Counted from the first letter of the stretch, positions 1 to 8,577 are shown. The stretch is 64,000 bases of DNA from Streptomyces griseocarneus (GCF_014655595.1 NZ_BNBL01000008.1:62001-126000), one strand, 5' to 3'. The notes: generated from the letters alone by a model not told the origin. Numbers and translations: made by a program.

Positions 1-1749
1 GGCGTCGTCGATCTGGTCCCGCGTCCTGCCCTCGAACGGCAGTTTGCCGTGGGAGGTGGGCTTGATCTCGTGGACGCGCCTGCCGTCGGGGCTGACGACC
101 GCCTTGCCGACGGTGGGGTTGTAGAGGGTGCCGCCGTTGCTGATGGCGGCGTAGATGGTGGCCATCTGGATGGGGGTGACGAGGGTGTCGCCCTGGCCGA
201 TGGAGTAGTTGACGGAGTCACCGGCGCGCATCCGCATGCCCGACTCGCAGTTCTCCTTGGCGATCTTCCCGGCGTAGCTGTCGTCCTTGCCGCCCTGCTT
301 GCACCAGGTGTCCTTGTTGGCCTCCCAGTACGACTTCTTCCACTCGCGGTCGGGGACGCGGCCGCGGACCTCGTTGGGCAGGTCGATGCCGGTCTCCTTG
401 GCGAGCCCGAACTGGTGGGCGGTCTTGTAGAACCAGTCGGCGGGGTGCTTGGGCTTGTTGCCGCCGTCCTTCTGCCACTGGCGGTAGGCCAGGTCGTAGA
501 AGACGGTGTCGCAGGAGACCTCGAGCGCCCGGCCGAGGTTGATGGCCCCGTAGCCCTTGGACTCGAAGTTCTTGAAGACCTGGCCGCCGATGTTGTACGC
601 GCTGGAGCAGTTGTAGCTGCCGTTGAAGTCGTAGCCGGCGTTGACGGCCGCCGTGGTCGAGATGACCTTGAAGATGGAGCCGGGGGCGGCCTGGCCCTGG
701 ATGGCGCGGTTGAGCAGCGGGTAGTCGGAGTCCTTGCCGGTGAGGTCCTGGTAGTCCTTGGCCGAGATGCCGCCCACCCAGGCGTTGGGGTCGTAGGTGG
801 GGTTGGAGGCCATGGAGACCACGCGCCCGGTCTTGGACTCCAGCACCACGACGGCGCCGGAGTCGGCCTTGTAGGGGACGCCGGTGTTCCGGTCGATCTC
901 CTTGCGGGCGTCCTTCATCGCCTGGTCCAGCTCGCGTTCCGCTATGGCCTGCACGCGGGCGTCGATGCTGGTGACGATGTTGGCGCCGGGGACGGCCTTG
1001 TCGCTCTTGGCCTTGCCGATGACGCGGCCGAGGTTGTCGACCTCGTAGCGGGTGACGCCGGCCTTGCCGCGCAGCTCGGTGTCGTACTGCCGCTCGAGCC
1101 CCGAGCGGCCGATCTGGTCGGAACGCAGCAGCGGGGAGCGGCCGTTCTTGGCCTTGGCGATCTCCTCGTCGGTGACGGGCGAGAGGTAGCCGAGGACCTG
1201 GGCGGTGTTGGAGCCGCCCGGGCCGGCGTAGCGGCGCACGGCCGTGGGCTCGGCGGTGATGCCGGGGAAGTCCTCCTGGCGCTCGCGGATCTGCAGCGCC
1301 TGCTGGGTGGTGGCCTCGTCGGTGATGGGGATGGGCTGGTAGGGCGAGCCGGCCCAGCAGGGCTTGGGGGTCTTGGCGTCGCACAGCCGGACCTTGGCGG
1401 CGACCTCCTCGGGCTTGAGGCCCAGGACCCCGGCCAGGCGGGCCATGACGGCCCTGCCCCTGTCCTTCATCTTCATCAGGTCGGTGCGGCTGGCGGAGAC
1501 CACCAGGCGGGTCTCGTTGTCGGCCAGCGGCACGCCGCGGGCGTCGAGGATCGAGCCGCGGGTGGCGGGGGCGACGACCTGCTGGATGTGGTTGTCGGCG
1601 GCCTCGGCGGTGTACTGGTCGCCGTTGCGGATCTGCAGGTACCACAGGCGGCCGCCGAGGGTGAGCAGCAGCGAGAAGACGAGGATCTGGATGACGACCA
1701 GCCGGATCGTGATGCGCGAGGTCCGCCCGGTCTCCGGAAGGTTGCTCAC
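1..1749 (-). CDS. mrdA: Penicillin-binding protein 2 (class B transpeptidase), C-terminus cut by window edge
   Basis: Membrane-anchored transpeptidase that cross-links peptidoglycan with the elongation/sporulation Mre machinery. A cytoplasmic start is followed by one hydrophobic segment (about residues 13-32), a PBP dimerisation domain, then the transpeptidase domain. The acylation motif SIFK has its serine at about residue 358, and the second motif reads SCD at about 412-414 (class B PBP2 enzymes often have SxD). The KTG/KSG box lies beyond the window, so 583 codons are seen and the protein is incomplete here. The GTG start at 1749 overlaps the mreD stop by 4 nt (GTGA), indicating translational coupling. 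It is the last visible gene of mreBCD-pbp2; a rodA-like gene would be expected next. Identity is firm. Confidence 0.95.
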   Translation of the reverse strand, partial: MSNLPETGRTSRITIRLVVIQILVFSLLLTLGGRLWYLQIRNGDQYTAEAADNHIQQVVAPATRGSILDARGVPLADNETRLVVSASRTDLMKMKDRGRAVMARLAGVLGLKPEEVAAKVRLCDAKTPKPCWAGSPYQPIPITDEATTQQALQIRERQEDFPGITAEPTAVRRYAGPGGSNTAQVLGYLSPVTDEEIAKAKNGRSPLLRSDQIGRSGLERQYDTELRGKAGVTRYEVDNLGRVIGKAKSDKAVPGANIVTSIDARVQAIAERELDQAMKDARKEIDRNTGVPYKADSGAVVVLESKTGRVVSMASNPTYDPNAWVGGISAKDYQDLTGKDSDYPLLNRAIQGQAAPGSIFKVISTTAAVNAGYDFNGSYNCSSAYNIGGQVFKNFESKGYGAINLGRALEVSCDTVFYDLAYRQWQKDGGNKPKHPADWFYKTAHQFGLAKETGIDLPNEVRGRVPDREWKKSYWEANKDTWCKQGGKDDSYAGKIAKENCESGMRMRAGDSVNYSIGQGDTLVTPIQMATIYAAISNGGTLYNPTVGKAVVSPDGRRVHEIKPTSHGKLPFEGRTRDQIDDA

Positions 1750-2444
1750 AGCCGCTTGACCCCCTTGAGCTTCTTCGGGGGCCGGGGCATGAGGCCGGTG
1801 CGCTGGGCGCCCATCCGGCTCGTCCGGCCGCCCAGGCGGTTCCTGCGGCTCATCCGGCCCGCCCGGAAGCCGCCGCCGGACCTGCGCTTGTACGCGCCGT
1901 CGCCGGTGGCCGCCACGGCCGTGCCGTCGCCGCTGAGCGGGTCGGCGACCGTCCGCCGGGCGATGGCCATGATCAGCGGCACCGTGAAGGGCGCCAGCAG
2001 CAGGTCGTACAGCGCCGCGGTGGACACCAGTCCGGTCAGGCCCACGTGGCGGGCCGCGGTGTCGCCGACGAGGGAGCCGACGCCCGCGTACAGCAGCGTG
2101 GAGGCGACGGCCGCGCCGACGACGGCCAGCATGGGCACGGTGGCCGAGCGCAGCTGGCCGTTCTCCGGGCGTGCCAGGCCCACCAGATAGCCGATCAGGC
2201 ACAGTACGAGGGCGTAGCGGCCGGTGGCGTGGTCGGCGGGCGGGGCGACGTCGGCCAGCAGGCCCGCGCCGAAGCCGATGAGGGCGCCGGCGGTGTGTCC
2301 GTAGACCAGGCCGAGGCCGACGACGACGAGCAGCAGCAGGTCGGGGACGGCGCCGGGGAGGTGGAGGCGGGCGAAGACGCTCACCTGCACCACGAGGGCC
2401 ACCATCACGAGCACGGCCGAGAGCAGGATCCGGTTCAGGCGCAT
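1746..2444 (-). CDS. mreD: Rod shape-determining membrane protein MreD
   Basis: Polytopic membrane component of the MreBCD complex, which guides lateral wall synthesis; in streptomycetes this complex mainly serves spore-wall integrity. The 232-residue protein has four or five hydrophobic segments in its first 165 residues, including a typical first helix starting MRLNRILLSAVLVMV. An Arg/Gly/Lys-rich cytoplasmic tail of about 60 residues ends in LKGVKRL; a basic tail of this length is longer than in short MreD proteins and may contact other complex members (inference). It starts 3 nt after the mreC stop and overlaps the start of pbp2 by 4 nt, so the cistrons are tightly coupled. Confidence 0.9.
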   Translation of the reverse strand: MRLNRILLSAVLVMVALVVQVSVFARLHLPGAVPDLLLLVVVGLGLVYGHTAGALIGFGAGLLADVAPPADHATGRYALVLCLIGYLVGLARPENGQLRSATVPMLAVVGAAVASTLLYAGVGSLVGDTAARHVGLTGLVSTAALYDLLLAPFTVPLIMAIARRTVADPLSGDGTAVAATGDGAYKRRSGGGFRAGRMSRRNRLGGRTSRMGAQRTGLMPRPPKKLKGVKRL

Positions 2445-2447
2445 CGG

Positions 2448-3380
2448 TCAGTCCTGGGGTTTGGCACTCGGGGAGGGGGTGACGGTGACGGTCACGGTGG
2501 GGGCGGGCTTGGGGGCCTCGGGCTTGGGCGGCAGGACGGTGTCGCGCGGGTCCTCGCGCGGTGCCTCGACGACGACGCCGACGATGTCGAGCTTGCTGAA
2601 GCCGACGAAGGGGCGGACCTGCAGGGTGCGGGTGAGCCCGCCGCCGGCGGGGTCGACGCGGGTGACCTCGCCGACGGGAACGCCCGCGACGAAGGGCTTG
2701 TCCCTGCTGGAGCCGAAGGTGACCAGGCGGTCGCCCTCGTGGACGACGGCCTTGCCGTTGAGGAGTTCGACGCGCAGCAGGCGGTCGCCCTGGCCGCCGG
2801 CGAAGCCGATCTCGCCGGTCTTCTCCATGCGGGTGCCGACGGTGAACTTGGGGTCGCTGGCGAGCAGGACGGTGGCGGTGGAGGGGCCGACGGTGGTGAC
2901 GCGCCCGACGAGGCCGTCGCCGTTGAGCACGGTCATGTCGCGGCGGATGCCGTCGTTGCTGCCGATGTCGATGGTGACGGTCCAGGAGAAGCCCTGCGCG
3001 GCTCCTATGGCGATGACCTGGGCGCCCTTGATGCCGTACTGCCCCCGGCCGGCCGTCTTGAGCATGGCGTCCAGCTCGCGCAGCCGGCCGCGGTTGCGGT
3101 CGTCGCTGCCCAGCCGCCGCTTGAGGGCGGTGTTCTCGCGTTCGAGCGCGGAGATCCGGCTGCTGCGGTCGCCCGAGTCCCGTACGGCCGCGATGGCGTC
3201 GCCGACCGGGTCGACGGCGGCGGCCACGCCCTCCTCCACCGGGCCGAGGACGGAGGCGGCCGCGTGCCGGGGGCCGTCGAGCGGGGACTGTTCACCACCA
3301 CGGATGTCGACCGTGATCAGCGCGAAGGCGATCGCGATCAGCAGCACCAGCAGCAGCCGGCTCTCTCGTGTGTCCCTCAC
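2448..3380 (-). CDS. mreC: Rod shape-determining protein MreC
   Basis: Bitopic membrane protein of the MreBCD wall-synthesis scaffold that binds PBPs on the outer face. A short N-terminus rich in Arg is followed by one membrane helix (about residues 9-26), a coiled-coil stretch (about 70-95, SRISALERENTALKRRL) and the two beta-barrel MreC domains with the family pattern around GLVGRVTTVGPSTATVLLASD, split here as GLVGRV then TATVLLASD. The last 40 residues form a Pro/Thr-rich low-complexity tail ending PSPSAKPQD. Length (310 aa) is normal. A 125-bp gap with a strong hairpin separates it from mreB upstream. Confidence 0.93.
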   Translation of the reverse strand: MRDTRESRLLLVLLIAIAFALITVDIRGGEQSPLDGPRHAAASVLGPVEEGVAAAVDPVGDAIAAVRDSGDRSSRISALERENTALKRRLGSDDRNRGRLRELDAMLKTAGRGQYGIKGAQVIAIGAAQGFSWTVTIDIGSNDGIRRDMTVLNGDGLVGRVTTVGPSTATVLLASDPKFTVGTRMEKTGEIGFAGGQGDRLLRVELLNGKAVVHEGDRLVTFGSSRDKPFVAGVPVGEVTRVDPAGGGLTRTLQVRPFVGFSKLDIVGVVVEAPREDPRDTVLPPKPEAPKPAPTVTVTVTPSPSAKPQD

Positions 3381-3405
3381 GTGCGGCGGCGGGCCCTTCT
3401 CGTGG

Positions 3406-3433
3406 GACCGCCCGGCTGCGGGACCGGGCGGTC
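3406..3433 (-). terminator. Hairpin between mreB and mreC (attenuator or partial terminator)
   Basis: Perfect 10-bp stem: GACCGCCCGG at 3406-3415 pairs with CCGGGCGGTC at 3424-3433 around an 8-nt loop. It lies downstream of the mreB stop inside the mre operon. There is no U-tract. It may stop most mreB transcripts while allowing some read-through into mreCD-pbp2 (inference). Confidence 0.55.
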
Positions 3434-3505
3434 ATCGGAAGCGTTCTGCCTGTATATCAGGTTGTTCCGGCGCCATCGGCGCGCCGGGGGCCGGGGGCGT
3501 GCGCC

Positions 3506-4537
3506 CTACCGGCGGGGCTGGGCGTCCAGCACCTGCTGGAGGGCCTCGAACTCCTCCACGCACTTGCCGGAACCCAGGGCGACGGAGTCCAGCGGGTCCT
3601 CGGCGATGTGGATCGGCATGCCGGTCTCGCGGCGCAGCCGCTCGTCGAGGCCGCGCAGGAGGGCGCCGCCGCCGGTGAGAACGATTCCGCGGTCCATCAC
3701 GTCACCGGAGAGCTCCGGCGGGCACTTGTCGAGGGTGGTCTTGACCGCGTCGACGATGGAGTTGACGGGCTCCTCGATGGCCTTGCGGACCTCGGCGGCC
3801 GAGATGACGACGGTCTTGGGCAGGCCGCTGACGAGGTCACGACCGCGGATCTCGGTGTGCTCGTCCTGCTCCAGGTCGTAGGCCGAGCCGATGGTGATCT
3901 TGATTTGTTCGGCGGTGCGCTCGCCCAGCAGGAGGGAGTACTCCTTCTTGATGTGCTGGATGATCGCGTTGTCGAGCTCGTCGCCGGCGACCCGGATGGA
4001 CTGCGCGGTGACGATGCCGCCGAGGGAGATCACGGCGACCTCGGTGGTGCCGCCGCCGATGTCGACGACCATGTTGCCGGTCGCCTCGTGGACGGGCAGG
4101 CCCGAGCCGATGGCCGCGGCCATGGGCTCCTCGATGATGTGCACCTGCCGGGCGCCGGCCTGGGTGGAGGCCTCGATCACCGCACGCCGCTCGACCCCGG
4201 TGATGCCGGAGGGCACGCAGACGACGACGCGCGGACGGGCCATCCAGCGGCGCTTGTGGATTTTGAGGATGAAGTAGCGGAGCATCCGCTCGGTGATCTC
4301 GAAGTCGGCGATGACTCCGTCCTTGAGCGGGCGGACCGCGACGATGTTGCCGGGGGTCCGGCCGATCATCTTCTTGGCCTCGGCACCGACCGCGAGGATC
4401 CCACCGGTGTTGGTATTGATCGCGACGACTGACGGCTCGTTGAGGACGATCCCGCGGCCTCTGACGTACACCAGCGTGTTGGCGGTCCCGAGGTCGACAG
4501 CCATGTCACGGCCGATGAACGACATGTTGTTCCCCAT
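3506..4537 (-). CDS. mreB: Actin-like rod shape-determining protein MreB
   Basis: Bacterial actin homologue that forms membrane-associated filaments organising peptidoglycan synthesis; in Streptomyces it is chiefly needed for spore walls. The 343-residue sequence has the actin-fold phosphate-1 segment DLGTANTLVYV near residue 16, phosphate-2 DIGGGTTEVAVISLGG near residue 160, and the adenosine motif GIVLTGGGALLRGL near residue 290. The start MGNNMSFIGRDMAVDLG was chosen because it matches family length. First gene of mreBCD-pbp2, followed by a hairpin. Confidence 0.97.
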   Translation of the reverse strand: MGNNMSFIGRDMAVDLGTANTLVYVRGRGIVLNEPSVVAINTNTGGILAVGAEAKKMIGRTPGNIVAVRPLKDGVIADFEITERMLRYFILKIHKRRWMARPRVVVCVPSGITGVERRAVIEASTQAGARQVHIIEEPMAAAIGSGLPVHEATGNMVVDIGGGTTEVAVISLGGIVTAQSIRVAGDELDNAIIQHIKKEYSLLLGERTAEQIKITIGSAYDLEQDEHTEIRGRDLVSGLPKTVVISAAEVRKAIEEPVNSIVDAVKTTLDKCPPELSGDVMDRGIVLTGGGALLRGLDERLRRETGMPIHIAEDPLDSVALGSGKCVEEFEALQQVLDAQPRR

Positions 4538-4750
4538 GAGGATACGTCTGGCCTTCCCAGTTTGAGCGATTGCTTACTTGAGGTCGGCAGGTGTGGTGCG
4601 CTGCGGGGCGCGGAGCTTCATCGTAGTCTCGCCCACTCGAACGTGGCGCGAGGGTTCCTCCGCCATTGTCGGCGGAACACGAGCTGCCCCCAGTAATGGT
4701 GACGTCGTGTCGGAGTGAGAGGTTCCCTCGTTCGGCGCGGCATATGCCAG
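4538..4750. promoter_or_regulatory. mreB upstream region
   Basis: About 210 bp between the ndk terminator and mreB with no credible gene. It must hold the mreB operon promoter. It is less GC-rich than its surroundings, but I cannot place -35/-10 boxes with confidence. Confidence 0.45.
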
Positions 4751-4751
4751 A

Positions 4752-4778
4752 GGGCGACCGAAAAGAAATCGGTCGCCC
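4752..4778 (-). terminator. ndk terminator
   Basis: Perfect 9-bp stem GGGCGACCG (4752-4760) / CGGTCGCCC (4770-4778) with a 9-nt A-rich loop, 33 bp past the ndk stop. Confidence 0.75.
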
Positions 4779-4810
4779 CTGATCAGAATGGATGTTCCCC
4801 TGATCCGCTA

Positions 4811-5224
4811 TCAGGCAAGGCCGGGAAAGAAAATCTTGATTTCCCGCTGTGCGGACTCCTCGGAGTCCGAGGCGTGGATGAGGTTCTCGCGCGTGATGGT
4901 GCCGAAGTCACCACGGATGGAGCCGGGAGCGGCCGAGATGGGGTCGGTCGGGCCCGCCAGCGCCCGGATGCCCTCGATCACGCGCTCGCCCTCGACGACC
5001 ATGGCGACGACCGGGCCGGAGGACATGAAGCCCATCAGCGGCTCGTAGAACTCACGGCCGACGTGCTCGGCGTAGTGCTGCTCGAGCGTGGCGCGGTCCA
5101 GGGTGCGCAGTTCCAGCGCGCTGATCGTCCAGCCGGCCTTCCGCTCGATGCGGGCGACGATCTCGCCGATCAACGACCGCTTGACCGCGTCCGGCTTGAG
5201 GAGGACGAGGGTGCGCTGGCTCAT
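4811..5224 (-). CDS. ndk: Nucleoside diphosphate kinase
   Basis: Cytoplasmic enzyme that moves the gamma-phosphate of ATP to NDPs through a phosphohistidine, balancing NTP/dNTP pools. The 137-aa product has the canonical N-terminus MSQRTLVLLKPDAVKR and the active-site segment NLIHASDS, with His at residue 117. The ATG at 5224 is chosen over an in-frame extension to 5245 because it gives the exact family length and is preceded by AAGGAG at a good distance. Monocistronic between two non-coding gaps, with its own hairpin terminator. Confidence 0.97.
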   Translation of the reverse strand: MSQRTLVLLKPDAVKRSLIGEIVARIERKAGWTISALELRTLDRATLEQHYAEHVGREFYEPLMGFMSSGPVVAMVVEGERVIEGIRALAGPTDPISAAPGSIRGDFGTITRENLIHASDSEESAQREIKIFFPGLA

Positions 5225-5412
5225 ACTGCGGCTCCTTGCAGGCAATCAAGTGTGGTGGGCCAGAGGGTACAGGGGCGCGGCGCAGGAAGGGCACCCGGAC
5301 CAAGATCGCCGACCAGCCCGCGCTGAACGACGTCGGGCGGCTCACCTCCGCCTGCGCGGAGCAGCGGTCCGGGTGCCGGGCCAGTACAGCACCCGGCACC
5401 GACAACCGAGCT

Positions 5413-5757
5413 CTACGCGGCGTCAGCCGCCGCGGCGGCGAATCGCGCCTTCGCCTCGTCGACCTTGCGGCCGAAGTGGACCGAGGCCCACCACAGGCCG
5501 GCGAAGACCGCGCCGAGGATGAACATCATCGGGACGACCAGGCCGCTGGCGATCAGGCCGATCTGCAGCGCCCAGCCCAGCTGGACGCCGCCCGGCCGCG
5601 TGAGCATCCCGCACAGCAGCACGCTCAGCACCATCGCCGTGCCGCTGACCGCCCAGACCGTGCCCGTGGACAGGTCCGAGGTCTGCATGGCCACCAGGCC
5701 GGCGAAGCCGATGACGAAGAATTCACCGATCAGAGTGCTCGCGCACAGCGTCCTCAT
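5413..5757 (-). CDS. DUF4233-type small integral membrane protein
   Basis: A 114-residue protein with three to four hydrophobic segments (about residues 4-25, 31-50, 58-98) and a charged C-terminal tail ending in an Ala run. It matches the DUF4233 family that sits next to folC in actinobacteria; no function has been assigned. Its ATG follows the folC stop by a single base (TGA-C-ATG), so the two are translated as a unit. Retained linkage suggests a link to folate or envelope growth, but that is only inference. Confidence 0.8.
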   Translation of the reverse strand: MRTLCASTLIGEFFVIGFAGLVAMQTSDLSTGTVWAVSGTAMVLSVLLCGMLTRPGGVQLGWALQIGLIASGLVVPMMFILGAVFAGLWWASVHFGRKVDEAKARFAAAAADAA

Positions 5758-5758
5758 G

Positions 5759-7306
5759 TCAGCCCCTTCCCAACAGCAGCCGGGCCTCGCCGACCGTGAT
5801 CACCGAGCCGGTCACCAGGACGCCGGCGCCGGAGTACTCGCCCTCCTCCTCCGCGAGGGTGATCGCGGCCTCGAGGGCGTCGTCCAGGCGCGGCTCGACC
5901 TGGACGCGCTCGGAGCCGAAGACCTCGACGGCCAGTGCCGCGAGCTCGTCGACGTCCATGGCGCGCGGGGTGGAGTTCCGGGTGACGACGACCTCGGCGA
6001 AGATCGGCTCGAAGGCCTCCAGCACGCCGCGCACGTCCTTGTCGGCGCTGGTGCCGACGACGCCGACGAGGCGGCTGAAGCCGAAGGCCTCGGTGATGCC
6101 GTCGGCGGTGACCCGGGCGCCCGCCGGGTTGTGCGCGGCGTCGAGGACGACCGTGGGGCTGCGGCGCACGACCTCCAGCCGGCCCGGCGAGGTGACGGAG
6201 GCGAAGGCGCGGCGGACGGTGTCGATGTCGAGCGTGCGGGCGTGCTGCGCGCCGATGCCGAAGAACGCCTCGACGGCGGCGAGCGCGACGGCGGCGTTGT
6301 GCGCCTGGTGGGCGCCGTAGAGGGGGAGGAAGAGGTCCTCGTAGTCGCCGCCGAGGCCGCGCAGGGTCAGCAGCTGGCCGCCGACGGCGACCTCGCGGGC
6401 GGTGACGCCGAACTCCATGCCCTCGCGGGCGACCGTGGCGTCGACGCCGACGGCGTGCTTGAGCAGCACCTGGGCCGCGTCCACCGGCTGCTGGGCGAGC
6501 ACGACGGTGGCGCCGGACTTGATGATCCCGGCCTTCTCGCCGGCGATGTCGCCGGGGGTGGAGCCGAGCCGGTCGGTGTGGTCGAGCGAGATGGGGGTGA
6601 CGACGGCGACGGAGCCGTCGACGACGTTGGTCGCGTCCCAGGTGCCGCCCATGCCGACCTCGACGACGGCGACGTCGACGGGGGCGTCGGCGAAGGCCGC
6701 GTAGGCCATGCCCGTGAGCACCTCGAAGAAGGAGAGGCGGTGCTCCTCGCGCTCGTCGACCATCCGGACGTACGGCTCGATGTCGCGGTAGGTCTCGATG
6801 AAGCGCTCGGCGGCGATCGGGGCGCCGTCCAGGCTGATGCGCTCGGTGACGGACTGGACGTGCGGGCTGGTGTAGCGGCCGGTGCGCAGGTCGAAGGCGG
6901 CCAGGAGGGCCTCGATCATGCGGGCGGTGCTGGTCTTGCCGTTGGTGCCGGTGATGTGGATGGAGGGGTAGGCGCGCTGCGGCTGGCCCAGGATGTCCAT
7001 CAGGGCTTCCATGCGGACCAGCGAGGGGTCCAGCTTGGTCTCGCCCCAGCGGCCCGCGAGCTCGGCCTCCACCTCGCGCAGCGCCCGGTCCACCTCGGGG
7101 TCCTCCGGGCGGGCGGGCACGCCGTCGCCCTGCGGGGGGCCGCCCTGGGTGCGCAGGGTGCGGCTCCCGGCCTCGATCACGGCAAGGTCGGGGTCGCGGT
7201 CGGTCTCGGCTTCGACGATCTCCTCGAACCGGTCGGCCGGACCGGTTTCGCCGGGTTCGCCGGGTTCGATATCGCCGTTTTCGTCGTTCAGGGGGCGCTC
7301 GCTCAC
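5759..7306 (-). CDS. folC: Bifunctional dihydrofolate/folylpolyglutamate synthase
   Basis: Adds L-Glu to dihydropteroate and extends the polyglutamate tail of folates; Mur-ligase superfamily, cytoplasmic. It shows the P-loop ITGTNGKTSTARMIEALL near residue 120, the SPH segment (YTSPHVQSVTERISLDG), the Mg/ATP region GMGGTWDATNVV and the C-terminal DAAHNPAGAR. The GTG at 7306 was chosen; an open frame extends upstream to 8347 but that part is antisense to the kinase gene. The first 90 residues form an acidic, Pro/Glu-rich extension absent from E. coli FolC (515 aa in total), a streptomycete habit. Followed by the coupled DUF4233 gene. Confidence 0.95.
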   Translation of the reverse strand: MSERPLNDENGDIEPGEPGETGPADRFEEIVEAETDRDPDLAVIEAGSRTLRTQGGPPQGDGVPARPEDPEVDRALREVEAELAGRWGETKLDPSLVRMEALMDILGQPQRAYPSIHITGTNGKTSTARMIEALLAAFDLRTGRYTSPHVQSVTERISLDGAPIAAERFIETYRDIEPYVRMVDEREEHRLSFFEVLTGMAYAAFADAPVDVAVVEVGMGGTWDATNVVDGSVAVVTPISLDHTDRLGSTPGDIAGEKAGIIKSGATVVLAQQPVDAAQVLLKHAVGVDATVAREGMEFGVTAREVAVGGQLLTLRGLGGDYEDLFLPLYGAHQAHNAAVALAAVEAFFGIGAQHARTLDIDTVRRAFASVTSPGRLEVVRRSPTVVLDAAHNPAGARVTADGITEAFGFSRLVGVVGTSADKDVRGVLEAFEPIFAEVVVTRNSTPRAMDVDELAALAVEVFGSERVQVEPRLDDALEAAITLAEEEGEYSGAGVLVTGSVITVGEARLLLGRG

Positions 7307-7472
7307 GGCGCCCAGTCTACGGACCGGGGGCGCGCGGAGGCCGGGGGCACCCGCCGGGACATCGGGAGCGCGCGCATCCGCTTTGACATACGGTTTTTCC
7401 GGAAGATCCGTTGAGTGAGTCTTCCGCGGCCGGGCCGGCGAGTGACCGGCGGGCGTTCGGCAGGTGAGAGCC

Positions 7473-8519
7473 ATGGGGTCCGAGGACCGGGACCGGCTCC
7501 AGGCGGTCCTGGAGGCGCTGCCGGCCGGCGCGGTGCTGCAGAGCCCGTCCGACGAGGTGCTGGCGGTCAACCGGCGGTTCACCGCCATGTTCGGCGCGGA
7601 CGGCAGGGCGGGGCTCTCCCCCGGCCGGCACGTCCACCGGGTGGCCGAGCTCGCGCTGGGCGACGGGCGCGTCGTCCGGCGCGTGGTCGAGCCGCTGCGC
7701 AAGGACGGCGAGTACCTGGGCGCCCTGTGGATGTTCACGGACATCAGCGACGCCAAGCGGCGCGAGCACGACCTGGAGCGCGACAACCGGGCGCTGACGG
7801 AGCTGGCGCGGCAGCGCAACACCTTCACCGCGGCCGCCTCCCACGAGCTGCGCACCCCGCTCACCTCCATCAGCAGCTTCGGCGAGCTGCTGGCGGACCC
7901 CGCCTTCGGCACGCTCACCGCCGAGCAGGCCTCCTTCCTCGACGCCATCCGGCGCAACGCCGGGCGGATGCAGCGCGTGATCTCCGACCTGCTGCTGACC
8001 ACCCGCCTGCGGGCCTCCGGGCCGGAGCTGGAGTTCACCCCCGTGGACGTACCGCGGATGCTGCAGGACGCCGTCATGGACCAGATGGGGGCGGTCGAGC
8101 GGGCGGGGCTGTTCGCCGTGCTGGACTGCGCGAGCGGCCCCGCCCTGCGCGGCGACGGGCACCGGCTGCGGCACGTGCTGGGCAACCTGCTGGAGAACGC
8201 CGCGAAGTTCACCCCGCCCGGCGGCGAGATCACCGTCACGGCCGCGCCCCGCGGCCCGTACTGGGACATCGAGGTGGCCGACACCGGCATCGGCATCCCC
8301 GAGGAGTCCCGGAACGAGATCTTCACCGGCTTCGTACGGGCGTCCAACGCCCGCTCCGGCGGCTACCCCGGGACGGGGCTGGGCCTGGCCATCGGCCGCA
8401 GCGTCGTCGAGCAGCACGGCGGCGCCATCTCGGCCGGGGGCCGGGAGGGGGAAGGCGCCGTCTTCCGCGTCCGGCTGCCGATCGCGGGCCCGCCGGCCAC
8501 CGGCCGGGAGGGCGCGTGA
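7473..8519 (+). CDS. Soluble sensor histidine kinase with PAS-like N-terminus
   Basis: Two-component kinase of about 348 aa without a membrane segment. An N-terminal PAS-like region (residues 5-105) leads into a HisKA domain with AASHELRTPLTS (His at about 124), then a HATPase domain with the N-box NLLENAAKF, G1 DTGIGIP and G2 GTGLGLAI. An absent transmembrane helix means it senses a cytoplasmic signal or partner. The ATG at 7473 is preferred because AGGTGAG lies just upstream; a GTG at 7464 is an in-frame alternative. Its stop overlaps a GTG that opens the first of two mini-ORFs leading to the response regulator. First gene of the plus-strand block facing away from folC. Confidence 0.9.
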   Translation: MGSEDRDRLQAVLEALPAGAVLQSPSDEVLAVNRRFTAMFGADGRAGLSPGRHVHRVAELALGDGRVVRRVVEPLRKDGEYLGALWMFTDISDAKRREHDLERDNRALTELARQRNTFTAAASHELRTPLTSISSFGELLADPAFGTLTAEQASFLDAIRRNAGRMQRVISDLLLTTRLRASGPELEFTPVDVPRMLQDAVMDQMGAVERAGLFAVLDCASGPALRGDGHRLRHVLGNLLENAAKFTPPGGEITVTAAPRGPYWDIEVADTGIGIPEESRNEIFTGFVRASNARSGGYPGTGLGLAIGRSVVEQHGGAISAGGREGEGAVFRVRLPIAGPPATGREGA

Positions 8520-8548
8520 ACCCCACCCCGGCCCGGGAGGGCGCATGA
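8516..8548 (+). CDS. Mini-ORF 1 in the kinase-regulator junction (10 codons)
   Basis: GTG-initiated reading frame encoding MNPTPAREGA. Its start overlaps the kinase stop (GTGA) and its stop overlaps the ATG of mini-ORF 2 (ATGA). It has a GGGAGG ribosome site. It was probably born by duplication of the junction; a coupling or spacer role is more likely than a functional peptide. Confidence 0.35.
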   Translation: MNPTPAREGA

Positions 8549-8577
8549 CCCGCACACCGGCCCCGGAGGCCGCATGA
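8545..8577 (+). CDS. Mini-ORF 2 in the kinase-regulator junction (10 codons)
   Basis: ATG-initiated frame encoding MTRTPAPEAA. Its TGA overlaps the response-regulator ATG (ATGA at 8574-8577), and GGGAGG precedes it. Its first three codons copy those of the regulator (MTR), consistent with duplication of the regulator start. Confidence 0.35.
   Translation: MTRTPAPEAA

Larger units (their letters stand above)
8500..8577 (+). repeat. Triplicated 29-bp RBS/start-stop junction
   Basis: Three imperfect copies of a unit of the form CCGG(C)CCGGGAGGGCGCATGA start at 8500, 8528 and 8557. The start codons they carry (GTG 8516, ATG 8545, ATG 8574) are exactly 29 nt apart. Each copy contains a Shine-Dalgarno core (GGGAGG, GGGAGG, CGGAGG) and a start codon overlapped by the preceding stop. 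Confidence 0.85.

Noticed and set aside
49..2190. 713-codon plus-strand open frame opposite pbp2/mreD
   Set aside because: Shadow of minus-strand genes: low-complexity Gly/Ala/Val/Asp protein with no recognisable domain, while the opposite strand encodes complete PBP2 and MreD.
7307..8347. N-terminal extension of folC
   Set aside because: It would overlap the histidine kinase on the other strand; GTG 7306 gives a family-consistent protein.
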